64,000 nucleotides of DNA from Lacisediminihabitans profunda (GCF_008040105.1 NZ_VRMG01000015.1:143507-207506), one strand, 5' to 3'; counted from the first letter of the stretch, positions 17,999 to 26,855 are shown. Notes: generated by a model from the sequence alone, not told the origin. Translations and numbers: made by a program.

Positions 17999-18897
17999 AC
18001 ACCGCTTCCGGGGGTTCGGCCCCCGACCTCCAGACACGATCGGAACTCGAGCTCATCGACGAGGTCGTCCGCTCCTTTGATGGCACATCGAATGCCCGAC
18101 TGCGGCAGATCCTGCAGGCGGTCGTGCGGCACTCCCACGCCCTCGTTCGCGAGGTGCGGCTCACCGAGAAGGAGTGGGACGCAGCGATCACGTTTCTCAC
18201 CGAGGTCGGGCACATCACCGACGACCGGCGCCAAGAGTTCGTCCTGCTTTCCGACGTGCTGGGCGTGTCGATGCAGACGATAGCCGTGAACAACGAACGT
18301 CAGGGTGACGTGACGGAGGCGACGGTGTTCGGCCCGTTCTTCGCCGACGATGCGCCGCGTATCGAGAATGGCGGGGACATCGCTTTCGGCGCCGCGGGCG
18401 AGCCCAGCTGGGTGCACGGTTCGGTACGCGATCTCGACGGCGAACCTATCGTCGGTGCTCGCATCGAAGTGTGGGAGGCCGACGAGAACGGGCTGTACGA
18501 CGTGCAGTACTCCGACGAACGCACCGCTGGCCGCGCCTGGCTCACCTCGGATGAGAAGGGTGACTATCGGTTCTGGGGTCTCACGCCGACGCCGTATCCG
18601 ATTCCCCACGACGGCCCGGTCGGCCGACTTCTCGAGGCGGCGGGGCGCTCACCGGTACGAGCCCCGCACCTGCACTTCATGGTCTCCGCGCCGGGCAAGC
18701 GCGCTCTGATCACGCACATCTTCGTTGCGGGCAGTGACTACCTGGAGAGGGACAGCGTCTTCGGCGTCAAGGATTCGCTGATCAAGGACTTCGTCCGGCA
18801 CGCCGTCACCGAGCCGACCCCCGATGGTCGGCTCATCACTACTACGACCTGGACCTCGGTGCTATTCGACATCGTGCTGGCCGACGAGCTCGACTGA
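17995..18897 (+). CDS. Hydroxyquinol 1,2-dioxygenase
   Basis: Intradiol dioxygenase (300 residues) cleaving 1,2,4-trihydroxybenzene to maleylacetate. The catechol-dioxygenase N-terminal helical domain ([39 protein letters not shown]) is followed by the catalytic beta domain with [22 protein letters not shown] (Tyr ligand), [20 protein letters not shown] and [12 protein letters not shown] (His ligands). The pairing with maleylacetate reductase makes hydroxyquinol more likely than catechol as substrate. Confidence 0.92.
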   Translation: MNTASGGSAPDLQTRSELELIDEVVRSFDGTSNARLRQILQAVVRHSHALVREVRLTEKEWDAAITFLTEVGHITDDRRQEFVLLSDVLGVSMQTIAVNNERQGDVTEATVFGPFFADDAPRIENGGDIAFGAAGEPSWVHGSVRDLDGEPIVGARIEVWEADENGLYDVQYSDERTAGRAWLTSDEKGDYRFWGLTPTPYPIPHDGPVGRLLEAAGRSPVRAPHLHFMVSAPGKRALITHIFVAGSDYLERDSVFGVKDSLIKDFVRHAVTEPTPDGRLITTTTWTSVLFDIVLADELD

Positions 18898-18900
18898 CGC

Positions 18901-18941
18901 GCGAGAACCGGCGAGTCGCCAGGCGAACCGCCGGTTCTCGC
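18901..18941. terminator. Bidirectional terminator hairpin
   Basis: GCGAGAACCGGCG and CGCCGGTTCTCGC form a perfect 13-bp stem around a 15-base loop in the gap between convergent genes (stop at 18897 plus, stop at 18949 minus). There is no long T-run, but position and stem strength fit a shared terminator. Confidence 0.65.
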
Positions 18942-18952
18942 TGGGCGATCAG
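18934..18952. promoter_or_regulatory. Operator-like copy 2, inside the terminator
   Basis: GTTCTCGCTGGGCGATCAG matches the left arm and centre of the island palindrome but has a degenerate right arm. It overlaps the 3' arm of the terminator and the last codon of the NTF2-like gene, so it may be coincidental or a relic. Confidence 0.3.
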
Positions 18953-19617
18953 TGCAGGGGGATGCCCGCCGAAGGCGCACCACCGAGCCACGCGGCACCC
19001 GCGCGGTAGAGCTCGTCGACGGCGTCTCCCACGAGGCCGGGCAGGTGGTTCTTGACAGTGAATCCCTGCTTGACCTGGAGGTATCCCAGATGGCGGTAGC
19101 CCGTCGGCAAAGAGTCCAGTAAATCGGGATCGAGCGCGAGCGTCGCCGAGGGGTCAATAACAAACAACTGGTCCTTCTCGTAGATGGGTTGGCGGCGAAC
19201 GATGCGCCACTGCCCCGCGCGGCACTCGAAGAAATCGTAGAACCGGCCCGTGCACAGCACGTCTACACCGACCCCGTCGATCTCCGCACGCTGGCTGATC
19301 GTCATCTTGGTCTGGGCGATGGCCCGATCCCCGACGACATCGATCGAGCATCCACCGAGGAAGTGCAGGATGCGCACCCCGGCCTCGAAGCCCTCGCGGC
19401 TGACGCGGATGAACTCGGTGTACGCGCCCTGAAACCAGGTCGCGGTCATGTATCCGTCGTCGTGCCAAACCGTCGCGAAGCGTTCCCAGTCGCCGGCATC
19501 CCGCCACACCGCCCAGCTTTCTACGGTGTCGCGGATCTCGCGACGAGCACGCGCTACCTCGGCGGCGTCGCGTCGGTTGCCGCTGGCGGTGTCGGCAGAA
19601 ACGTCGTTCGTTAACAT
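18949..19617 (-). CDS. NTF2-like (SnoaL/LinA fold) protein
   Basis: A 222-residue protein with an NTF2-like domain in its first 140 residues (ETVESWAVWRDAGDWERFAT, VWHDDGYMTATWFQG, HFLGGCSIDVVGDRAIAQTK, GRFYDFFECRAGQWRIVRRQ) and a C-terminal extension containing YRHLGYLQVKQGF. The fold covers dehydratases, dehydrochlorinases, isomerases and ring-hydroxylating dioxygenase beta subunits. The His-Asp pair near the start of the fold could be catalytic as in LinA or scytalone dehydratase. The start is behind GAAAGG. It diverges from the IclR gene across an operator copy. A role as a dehydratase in the same pathway is inference. Confidence 0.75.
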   Translation of the reverse strand: MLTNDVSADTASGNRRDAAEVARARREIRDTVESWAVWRDAGDWERFATVWHDDGYMTATWFQGAYTEFIRVSREGFEAGVRILHFLGGCSIDVVGDRAIAQTKMTISQRAEIDGVGVDVLCTGRFYDFFECRAGQWRIVRRQPIYEKDQLFVIDPSATLALDPDLLDSLPTGYRHLGYLQVKQGFTVKNHLPGLVGDAVDELYRAGAAWLGGAPSAGIPLH

Positions 19618-19702
19618 GGCGATTTTACCTTTCGTGCGCGTTGCTTTGACCGGTACTGCGCGCCTGCAGCTTGGCCGCAGAGTCCCGCGTTCGGGTCCCC
19701 AA

Positions 19703-19721
19703 GTTTTCGCCCAGCGGTATT
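19703..19721. promoter_or_regulatory. Island operator, copy 3
   Basis: GTTTTCGCCCAGCGGTATT: seven positions of the left arm match the consensus, with a weaker right arm. It is 65 bp upstream of the IclR start (19787) and 85 bp from the NTF2-like start (19617, minus), suggesting autoregulation plus divergent control. Confidence 0.5.
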
Positions 19722-19786
19722 TGAATGGAAACGCTATAAGCTACGAGCGGCGCAGCAGGGCGCTGCAGACGACGACCGGAGGCACC

Positions 19787-20593
19787 ATGAGCGGGAATTC
19801 GGCAGAGCCGGGTCGCACGACCACGAGCCGGGTGCTGGCTATTCTGGGGGCGTTCTCCCCGGCAGCGCGATCACTGTCCCTCTCCGAACTCTCGCAGAAC
19901 AGCGGGCTGCCCATACCAACGGCCCACCGCCTCACGACGGAACTCGTGACTTGGGGAGCCCTCGAGAAAACTGAGACGGGCCGCTACCGCATCGGAATGC
20001 GAATTTGGGAGATCGGGTCTCTAGCACCGACCCAGCAAGGCCTGCGCACGGTCGCCCTTCCGTACATGCAGGATCTCTACGAGGCGACTCACGAGAATGT
20101 GCAGCTCGCCGTGAGAGAGGGAAACCGGGTGGTCTACGTCGACGCGATTTCGGGTCATCGCTCGGTGGGGACTGAAACTCGGGTCGGCGGAAACCTCCCG
20201 CTTCACGTCACCGCTGTCGGCAAGATCGTGCTCGCTTACTCCGAACCCCAGTTGTTGAGCAGTACGCTCGCCGCCGGACTTACCTCGTATACCCGGTTCA
20301 CCATCACAGAGTCTCACCTGCTCGCTGAGGCTATCCAGCAGATACGGGCCGAGCAACTCGCCTACTCTCGGGAAGAACTCACTTTCGGGGTGTGCGCCGT
20401 CGCGGCTCCCGTGCTCGCGAACGACGGCAGTCTCATCGCCGCTCTGGCGATCGTCGGCAGGTCATCGATGAATATCACCGCCCTCGCACCGGCGCTACGT
20501 ACGGCAGCGCTCGGCATCGGACGACGCATGACAGCGCTGCCCGCCGCGTGGCGCCGGTCGCCGACGACGCAGCTCGCGGCACAGTTCGACTGA
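19787..20593 (+). CDS. IclR-family regulator, likely regulator of the island
   Basis: A 268-residue IclR protein: winged helix-turn-helix at about residues 10-75 (LSLSELSQNSGLPIPTAHRLT) and effector-binding domain (VRVGGNLPLHVTAVGKIVLA-type segment, then LTFGVCAVAAPVLANDGSLIAALAIVG). The ATG at 19787 follows CCGGAGGCACC, a strong ribosome-binding site. It is the only regulator inside the 15-34 kb cluster, and palindromes of IclR operator size recur in front of the cluster's transcription units, one of them in its own promoter. The effector is presumably a pathway intermediate. Confidence 0.9.
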   Translation: MSGNSAEPGRTTTSRVLAILGAFSPAARSLSLSELSQNSGLPIPTAHRLTTELVTWGALEKTETGRYRIGMRIWEIGSLAPTQQGLRTVALPYMQDLYEATHENVQLAVREGNRVVYVDAISGHRSVGTETRVGGNLPLHVTAVGKIVLAYSEPQLLSSTLAAGLTSYTRFTITESHLLAEAIQQIRAEQLAYSREELTFGVCAVAAPVLANDGSLIAALAIVGRSSMNITALAPALRTAALGIGRRMTALPAAWRRSPTTQLAAQFD

Positions 20594-20596
20594 TCT

Positions 20597-20615
20597 CTTC
20601 TCGCCCAGCGAAAAC
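20597..20615. promoter_or_regulatory. Island operator, copy 4 (no gene downstream)
   Basis: CTTCTCGCCCAGCGAAAAC, a good palindrome copy just after the IclR stop codon. No intact gene starts beside it. The next 170 bases carry only a short plus-strand frame (about 20660-20783, VLLRSHVYALIQQAKPHG...) that I do not recognise. Confidence 0.5.
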
Positions 20616-20784
20616 CGCTGTCTTGCCCATGTCGTCGGGCGCCTAACGTGCGGATGTCGTCGTGTTGCTGCGAAGCCACGTTTACGCGCTCATCCAGCAA
20701 GCCAAACCGCACGGCGAACAGCGAGCAACGGTGGAGAGCATCCAGAGCCTCGCCATCGCGCCGGAATCCCCTCCCGCGCGCTGA

Positions 20785-21060
20785 TCAAGCAGGCCGCTTT
20801 GACCACCGCGACCAGAAGCTGAGGAGTGCTTTCGCGAGTTCGAGCGGGCGCTCCTCCGGCGCGTAGTGGCCGCATTCCAGGATCACGCCGCGGATGTCGT
20901 GGGCACGCAGCCTAAGCCTGTCGTACAACAGGCCGCGGACGCCAGCGCTCGCGTCGACCGTCAGCAACGGCACCAGGATGCGGCGCTCTCCTCGGCGAGT
21001 AGCGACCCCGCGACCCGTGTCGCTGAAGTTCTCGCGGTAGTACTCGAGTCCAGCGCGGCA
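20785..21060 (-). pseudogene. C-terminal remnant of an alpha/beta-hydrolase
   Basis: About 90 codons read GLEYYRENFSDTG through LRLRAHDIRGVILECGHYAP and EERPLELAKALLSFWSRW. This is the end of an epoxide hydrolase or haloalkane dehalogenase-type protein with the catalytic histidine in CGHYAPEE. The nucleophile and lid portions are missing. It lies immediately downstream of the SDR at 21113 on the same strand, so it may once have been the last gene of that operon. Confidence 0.7.
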
Positions 21061-21112
21061 GCTGGACCGCTGGAGTCCACGCTGCTTCTGTCTCTCGGGT
21101 GCTCCGGACGCG

Positions 21113-21799
21113 TTACGGCCAGTCGTGAACCGTGACATCGGTGACGTACAACTCGCGGATGACGACGGAACTGGGCTGCTCCAGGCAGAACATGACGGTG
21201 TCGGCGACGTTCCCGGGAGCCATCCTGTCCATCGACGGTGTGAATCGTTCTGGGCGTCCGTCGAAGAAGTTGGTGTCCATGGTGCCAGGGTTGACAAGCG
21301 AAATCGGTATCACGCCGTTGAGCTCGAGCGAGAGGGCGTGGAACATCGCACGGAACGCGTGCTTCGAAACCCCATATGCCGACATCCCCGGCGTGATGCG
21401 CCGCCCGGCGGTGGAGCCGATGCCGACGAGCCGGCCCTTCGCCGCCTTCAACGCCGAGATGCCCGCTCTGGCGACGGCCGCGTTGCCGAGCAGGTTCACC
21501 GCGATGGGCTTACTCCAGGTTTCGATGTCCTGCTCCTCGAACATGCCCGGGATATTGATTCCGGCGCACAGTACGAGCGCGTCGATCGCGCGACCATCCC
21601 CAATCGCTTCCTCACCGGCCGCGAAGGCCGCGGCTGTATCCGAGAGGTCGGCCAGTACGGTGGGAGCCTTTTCGCTTGGATTGCGATCGATGACCGTCAC
21701 CTCCCATCCCTTGAATAAGGCACGGGTCACGACCTCTGCGCCGAGGCCGCTCGAGCCTCCCGTGATTACGAGTCGGCGGGAGGGGGTGTCAATCGGCAT
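21113..21799 (-). CDS. SDR-family oxidoreductase
   Basis: A 228-residue short-chain dehydrogenase: VITGGSSGLGAEVVTRA cofactor motif, CAGINIPG in place of NNAG, catalytic Ser in VGIGSTAGRR and Tyr/Lys in AYGVSKHAF, then SLVNPGTMDTNFF. Its ATG overlaps the stop of the hydrolase at 21799 by one base (TGATG), so it is translated by coupling. Probably oxidises or reduces a hydroxyl or keto group of the island substrate; not assignable further. Confidence 0.87.
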   Translation of the reverse strand: MPIDTPSRRLVITGGSSGLGAEVVTRALFKGWEVTVIDRNPSEKAPTVLADLSDTAAAFAAGEEAIGDGRAIDALVLCAGINIPGMFEEQDIETWSKPIAVNLLGNAAVARAGISALKAAKGRLVGIGSTAGRRITPGMSAYGVSKHAFRAMFHALSLELNGVIPISLVNPGTMDTNFFDGRPERFTPSMDRMAPGNVADTVMFCLEQPSSVVIRELYVTDVTVHDWP

Positions 21800-22656
21800 C
21801 AGGCTTCCAAGAACGGAAGCAGTACGTCCAGCAGTTCACTCGGGCGCTCCTCGGCAACCCAGTGACCACAGTCACGGATGGAATGAGCAGTGACGTCCTC
21901 CGCGAACTCCGACAGCACAGCCCCGATCCGATCGCCCCAGCGTCGGTCGCCGCCAACCCCGAGCACCGGAATGCGCAGCGGGTCGAGCGCGAACCGTCGG
22001 TTGTCGATCACATCCTGCGGCAGCGCACGATACCAGCCGAGGGTTCCGCGGGTCGCGCCGGGCTGGGCCAACGCCGCGGCCCACATCGCTAAGTCATCGG
22101 CGGTCATCGCCCCCTGGTTGTACATCCGCTCCCGGATCATTGTCTCGACGTACGCGGTCTCCCGGCCGGCGATGAGCAACTCCGGCAGGTCTGGCTCCTG
22201 ATGGAAGCTGAAGTGCCACATGGGTCGACTCAGCAACGCCGTCTCCCATTCGCGAGCGCCCGGCAGGAGAACGTCGATGACGGTGAGACGGTCCACGGAC
22301 TCCCGGAAGCTCGCGGCCCACGCGTACGCGACCATCCCCCCGAAGTCATGTCCGACGACGGATACGGTGTCGAAGCCCAGCTCTCGCCGTAACGCGTCGA
22401 GCTCGCCCGCCATCGTCACCTTCTCGTAGCCCGTTGCGGGCTTAGTGGACTGCCCGGCACCCTTCAGATCGACGGCGATGACGGTGAAGCGCTCGGCGAG
22501 CGGGTCCATCACGTGGCGCCACCCCTGCCAGGTCTGCGGAAAACCGTGCAGAAGAAAGAGAGGACGACCCGATCCCCCGATGACCGAGTGCAGCTGCACC
22601 CCGTTCCCAACATCCGTCATGTGATGCTGGAAGTCGCCGCTGGAACCCGCGTCCAT
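21799..22656 (-). CDS. Alpha/beta-hydrolase (epoxide hydrolase-like)
   Basis: A 285-residue hydrolase with oxyanion HGFPQTW, nucleophile aspartate in VVGHDFGG, and late His in CGHWVAEERP. The aspartate nucleophile places it with epoxide hydrolases and dehalogenases rather than serine esterases. I choose the ATG at 22656 (MDAGSSGDFQHHMTDVGNG); the frame is open to 22737, but a longer start would approach the operator at 22745. It is a clear paralogue of the protein at 31720 and likewise coupled (TGATG) to the next gene. Confidence 0.88.
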   Translation of the reverse strand: MDAGSSGDFQHHMTDVGNGVQLHSVIGGSGRPLFLLHGFPQTWQGWRHVMDPLAERFTVIAVDLKGAGQSTKPATGYEKVTMAGELDALRRELGFDTVSVVGHDFGGMVAYAWAASFRESVDRLTVIDVLLPGAREWETALLSRPMWHFSFHQEPDLPELLIAGRETAYVETMIRERMYNQGAMTADDLAMWAAALAQPGATRGTLGWYRALPQDVIDNRRFALDPLRIPVLGVGGDRRWGDRIGAVLSEFAEDVTAHSIRDCGHWVAEERPSELLDVLLPFLEA

Positions 22657-22744
22657 GTAAGCCTGCTCTCTATGTCTTCGCGACGGGCGGACTACCCGTC
22701 TCTCTTCGAAGGGTAGAACGCATGCGCCTCTGGACATCGATGGG

Positions 22745-22763
22745 GTTACCGCCGGGCGAGATG
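22745..22763. promoter_or_regulatory. Island operator, copy 5
   Basis: GTTACCGCCGGGCGAGATG lies between divergent starts at 22656 (hydrolase, minus, 88 bp away) and 22832 (TIM-barrel protein, plus, 68 bp away). Confidence 0.6.
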
Positions 22764-22831
22764 GTCCGTGCGGCCTCCGCTGGCTCCCGGCATAGCGTGC
22801 TCGAAGAACGCCGCTGAGAGGACAGGGAACC

Positions 22832-23632
22832 GTGAGCTATGAAGTGACTCTCTGCGCGATGAACCTGCTCCAGGTTGGATTCGACGAGCGCGTGCGCGTG
22901 GCATCGGCAGCCGGATTCGACTCTATCGGCCTCTCCCTCGCGCAATACCGACAGGCTCAGGACGACGGTTTCACGGATGCCGCGATGCGGGCTCTGCTCG
23001 CGGACACCGGGCTGCGCCTCGCCGAGATCGAGGGACCGTGGGATTGGCTGAGCGGCGACGCCTCGTCCCTCGAAGACACCGCAACGATCTTGCATGCAGC
23101 GCGCGCGCTTGGATGTTCCCACATCACCGCTGTGCAATTCGTGCCCGCCGATGTCGATCATCGGGTCCGTGCGCTAAGCCGACTATGCGATGCCGCAGCG
23201 GAGTTCGGCGCCCGAGTCGGGCTCGAATTCATGCCGTTCAGTAACGTCCCGACGCTCAGCGATGCCTGGGGCATCGTTCAGGCCACCGCTCGGGACAACT
23301 GCGGCTTGGTACTCGACAACTGGCACTTTCAGCGGACGAACGGGTGGGAGGAGCCCCTAGCCCTCATCCCCCATGAACGCCTCTATGCCATTCAGCTCTG
23401 CGATGCCGCGGCCGAGGCGGAACCGGATGCGCGCGAGGAGGCTCGTCACCGTCGACTGCTCCCGGGCGAGCAATCAGTCGCCATCCTCCGCCGCCTCGAG
23501 GACATCGGTTTCGCGGGTCGGCTGTCGACCGAGGTCTGGTCCGATGAACTCTTCCGCGCCGACCCGCGCGACGCCGCCGATCGTCTGTTCTCCGCCACGG
23601 TTACCGCGCTTCGCGCGGCGAACTGGCCCTGA
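22832..23632 (+). CDS. Sugar-phosphate isomerase/epimerase-like TIM-barrel protein
   Basis: A 266-residue TIM barrel of the IolE/AP-endonuclease-2 group. The pattern of metal ligands is complete: Glu in GLEFMPFSNVPT, Asp/His in LVLDNWHFQRTNG, the YAIQLCDA strand, RHRRLLPGEQ loop and Glu in LSTEVWSDELF. It is paralogous to the proteins at 15996 and to the N-terminal half of the one at 29882. It stands downstream of an operator copy and transcribes towards the ABC importer. A dehydratase or isomerase acting on a keto-cyclitol or dehydroshikimate-like compound is the best inference. Confidence 0.82.
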   Translation: MSYEVTLCAMNLLQVGFDERVRVASAAGFDSIGLSLAQYRQAQDDGFTDAAMRALLADTGLRLAEIEGPWDWLSGDASSLEDTATILHAARALGCSHITAVQFVPADVDHRVRALSRLCDAAAEFGARVGLEFMPFSNVPTLSDAWGIVQATARDNCGLVLDNWHFQRTNGWEEPLALIPHERLYAIQLCDAAAEAEPDAREEARHRRLLPGEQSVAILRRLEDIGFAGRLSTEVWSDELFRADPRDAADRLFSATVTALRAANWP

Positions 23633-23980
23633 GTGACGTCGAGACCAAATGCTGTCAGCTCACCGCGCTAATCGGAATGAGACTCTCCGGATCCGCGGAT
23701 GCCTCGACGAGGCTCTCGAGCTGCGTTTCGAAAGTCACCGGCTGCAGGGTCTGGACGGTGCGGCAACGCTTCGTCCCATAGAACAAGACCGCGGATGAAC
23801 GTTGCCAAAGCAAGATGGGACATCAGAATGCCCCAACGCTTCCTACCGCTGCGGGTGGCACCCGCCATAAGGTGTCGGGGATCCCGCGCGATGTGCGAGC
23901 CGCGTCGGTCGTCCACCCCGCCGATTCCCCATTCCGACACCGGCCTCACTGAACGCCACTGCCTTCGCTCCGATACCACC
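23633..23980. other. Intergenic stretch without a recognisable gene
   Basis: Between the TIM-barrel gene and the importer operon I see no coding pattern that resembles a known protein. A 104-codon minus-strand frame (23668-23982) is rich in Arg, Gly and Ser and has no ribosome-binding site. Confidence 0.5.
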
Positions 23981-23985
23981 AATTC

Positions 23986-24004
23986 TATTTCGCCCGGCGG
24001 AACC
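23986..24004. promoter_or_regulatory. Island operator, copy 6
   Basis: TATTTCGCCCGGCGGAACC, 98 bp upstream of the substrate-binding protein start (24103). It places the importer under the same control as the catabolic genes. Confidence 0.55.
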
Positions 24005-24102
24005 TCGATCGATCAGTCCGATCCCGAGGCGCCTAGTGTCCCGAGGATGTGACGCCAGCCTGACGCTGTGTCACCACAAATCACGACAGACAAGGAACAA
24101 CG

Positions 24103-25269
24103 ATGTTCAGATCCAAGTCCATGCCTAAAGCCATTGGTGCACTGGCGTTGGTTGCGCTCTCGATGGTCGCACTTAGCGGCTGCGCTACCACCGCAGGGAC
24201 CCCTGCCGCGAGCAAGCCAGCGGACAGCAAGAGCGCTGCGGAATTCACTGCGAAGATCGGTGCCGACATCACCGAGTTGTCCAAGCCGAATCTCGCACCG
24301 GCCCCCGCGTCCGGCCCGGCAGCCGTTTCGGGGAAGACGATCGCGGTCTTGCCCGTCACTTTGGCCGACGCGTCTGCGAAGCGCGCGTCCAATACCGTCG
24401 TGGAGGCGAGCACGGCGATAGGTTGGAAGGCCACGATCTACGACACTCACGTTTCCGCAACTGAGGCAAACGAGAAGCTGCTGCAGGCGGTCACCACAAA
24501 GGTCGATGGAATCGTCCTCGTCGGCCTCGACCCGCAGAACATCGGAAGTGGTCTGGCCGCTGCAAAGGCAGCTGGCATCCCGGTCTCGTGCATCGCCTGT
24601 TGGGGGCAAGACGATGCCGACACGAAGTCGAAGTTCCTCTCGGTCGCCCCGTCTGAGCAGGTCCTGACGGACTTGGGACGGGTGAGCGCCGAGTACGCCT
24701 ATCAGTACACGAAGGGACATCCCAAGTTCCTGGCGATGAACGACACATCGCTGACCAACCTCAAGTTCCGCCAGAACGGCTTCGACAAGTTCGTCGCGGA
24801 CTGCACGAGTGCCGGAGCGGACTGCCGAGTATTGGCGAACCAGAATTTCCAGTACGCCAACACATTCACGACTCTTCCGGCGCAGGCTGCGTCGCTCGCC
24901 CAGGCACATCCCGGCTTCAATGCATTTTGGGCCGGCTTCGACGTCGCGGCACCGCCGATCATCAGTGGGCTTACTCAAGCCGGACTGACCTCGAGTGGTT
25001 CCTTCCTCGTCGGCTCGCAGGGTGACGGGGCAAGCGAGAAGCTCATCGCCAGCGGCGGATACCAGAAGGCCACTGTGGCCATCTCCTGGGAGTGGGCGGC
25101 GTACGGGATCATCGACAACTTCAATCGCCAGTTCAGCAAGGGAAAGCCGATCGACGTCACGGTGCCGATCCGCCTCTTCGACAAGTCCAACATCGCAGAA
25201 GCGAAAGACGGCACATGGGACGGAGACGTGGACTTCCGCGCCGCCTTCAAGAAGATCTGGAACGGCTAG
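24103..25269 (+). CDS. ABC importer substrate-binding lipoprotein (ribose/sugar type)
   Basis: A 388-residue extracytoplasmic binding protein. The N-terminus has a basic start, a hydrophobic stretch and the lipobox LSGC with Cys27 as lipidation site, then an Ala/Ser/Pro-rich tether. The mature part has the fold of the periplasmic-binding-protein-4 group: KTIAVLPVTLADASAKR, VDGIVLVGLDPQNIGSGLAAAKAAGIPVSCI, and FNAFWAGFDVAAPPIISGL. First gene of a three-gene operon. The ligand is probably a sugar or cyclitol by family, but the binding pocket is not predictable here. Confidence 0.88.
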   Translation: MFRSKSMPKAIGALALVALSMVALSGCATTAGTPAASKPADSKSAAEFTAKIGADITELSKPNLAPAPASGPAAVSGKTIAVLPVTLADASAKRASNTVVEASTAIGWKATIYDTHVSATEANEKLLQAVTTKVDGIVLVGLDPQNIGSGLAAAKAAGIPVSCIACWGQDDADTKSKFLSVAPSEQVLTDLGRVSAEYAYQYTKGHPKFLAMNDTSLTNLKFRQNGFDKFVADCTSAGADCRVLANQNFQYANTFTTLPAQAASLAQAHPGFNAFWAGFDVAAPPIISGLTQAGLTSSGSFLVGSQGDGASEKLIASGGYQKATVAISWEWAAYGIIDNFNRQFSKGKPIDVTVPIRLFDKSNIAEAKDGTWDGDVDFRAAFKKIWNG

Positions 25270-25274
25270 CCGCG

Positions 25275-26855
25275 ATGAACAACGAGGCCCGTTCAGCACT
25301 GCAGGTGTCAGGTTTGAGTAAGACGTTCACTGGCGTCCGAGTGCTGGACGGCGTCTCTTTCGATGTGTTCCCCGGAGAGGTCCATGCGCTGCTCGGCCAA
25401 AACGGTAGCGGCAAGTCAACCCTCATCAAATGCCTTGCCGGGGTCTATCGGCCCGATCACGGTGCTGAGATCTCTATCGCGGGAAAGCCCACCCGGCCCG
25501 GATTCCCGCCGAGCGGAGCCCGGCAACTGGGCCTGGCCTTCGTTCACCAGGACCTCGGCCTCATCCCCGACATGACTGTCGCCGAAAATCTGGCGTTGGG
25601 AGTAGGTTTCACCACACGAGGCGGCCTCATCAGCTGGCGGAAGCAACGCTCACTCGCCGAGCAGGCGATCGATATCTTCGACCTCGCGGTGCGGCCGGAT
25701 GAACTGATTCGCGATGTGCCCGTGACCATGCGCACGCTTCTCGCCATCGCCCGCGCTCTGCAGACGCGCACCGGCCCTAACTCCTCCGAGCTGGCTTGTC
25801 TGATACTCGACGAACCGACGGCTTCGCTGCCTGATAACGACGCGGACATCCTGTTCGCCGCTCTCGATCGGGTCAAGGCGCAGGGAGTAGGCATCGTGTA
25901 CGTCTCCCACCGGCTCGATGAGATCTTCCGGATCGCTGACCGCGCGACCGTTCTGAGAAATGGGGTGAAGACGGGATCGTACGACATCGCCGCGCTCGAT
26001 AAGCGCGCCCTGGTGGAGATCATCATCGGGCAGAAGCCGCCGACAACATCGTCATCGGCCGCGACATCTCGTCCCTCCTCGGCCGCCCTGCCCGATGTAC
26101 TACGCGTCTCGAACGTCTCGGGAATCCGGATTAAGGATCTGTCTTTGACCGTTCGTGCCGGTGAGATCGTCGGCGTAGCAGGTCTCGGCGGCAGCGGACG
26201 CAGCGAGCTAGCTCGCCTGATCTTCGGAGCCCAGGAGCGGCGGTCGGGGACGGTTCAGGTCGCCGACACAACCCTCCCCGCCGGATCGGTGTCGGCCGCT
26301 GTCGAAGCCGGTGTCGGCCTCGTGCCGGAGGACCGGCGTCGGGACGGATGCGTCATGTCGATGACGGTGACCGAGAACATGACCCTAGTCCACCCGCCCA
26401 CGCTCACGTCCGGATTCCTCGACCTACGGCGTGAGAAAAGGAAGGTCAGGGACTCCATCCTGGAGTTCGATATCCGTCCGACCGACCCGAATACGGTGAT
26501 CGGCACCATGTCGGGAGGGAACCAGCAGAAAGTGGTGCTCGCCAAGTGGCTGGAGGTGAATCCGAAGCTGCTCATCCTCGACGAACCCGTGCAGGGCGTG
26601 GACATCGGAGCGAAAGCGGATATCTACCGCTCGCTCCGCTCGGCTTCAGAGCAAGGAACGGCACTACTCATGATCGACAGTGACTTCGACAACCTTGCCG
26701 AGTTATGCGATCGAGTACTCGTGATCAGAGATGGGCACGTCGCGGAGGAGTTGGTGGGCGCGCAGGTGACTTCGGCGGCCATGTCGCGAGCGACGTTCGG
26801 CATAGCCGATACACACAGCATGCTTACGACCGAATTCGATGAAGGAGACCGGTAA
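25275..26855 (+). CDS. ABC importer ATPase, two fused nucleotide-binding domains (ribose type)
   Basis: A 526-residue tandem ATPase of the RbsA/MglA class. Domain 1 (about residues 8-250) has Walker A GQNGSGKST and Walker B CLILDEPTASL, but its signature region reads DVPVTMRTLLAIARAL instead of an LSxGQ-type motif. Domain 2 (about 275-510) has the usual degenerate Walker A (GLGGSGRSEL), an intact signature MSGGNQQKVVLAKWL and LLILDEPVQGVDIGAK. The ATG at 25275 is five bases after the binding-protein stop; the open frame upstream is out of phase inside that gene. The stop overlaps the permease start. Confidence 0.92.
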   Translation: MNNEARSALQVSGLSKTFTGVRVLDGVSFDVFPGEVHALLGQNGSGKSTLIKCLAGVYRPDHGAEISIAGKPTRPGFPPSGARQLGLAFVHQDLGLIPDMTVAENLALGVGFTTRGGLISWRKQRSLAEQAIDIFDLAVRPDELIRDVPVTMRTLLAIARALQTRTGPNSSELACLILDEPTASLPDNDADILFAALDRVKAQGVGIVYVSHRLDEIFRIADRATVLRNGVKTGSYDIAALDKRALVEIIIGQKPPTTSSSAATSRPSSAALPDVLRVSNVSGIRIKDLSLTVRAGEIVGVAGLGGSGRSELARLIFGAQERRSGTVQVADTTLPAGSVSAAVEAGVGLVPEDRRRDGCVMSMTVTENMTLVHPPTLTSGFLDLRREKRKVRDSILEFDIRPTDPNTVIGTMSGGNQQKVVLAKWLEVNPKLLILDEPVQGVDIGAKADIYRSLRSASEQGTALLMIDSDFDNLAELCDRVLVIRDGHVAEELVGAQVTSAAMSRATFGIADTHSMLTTEFDEGDR

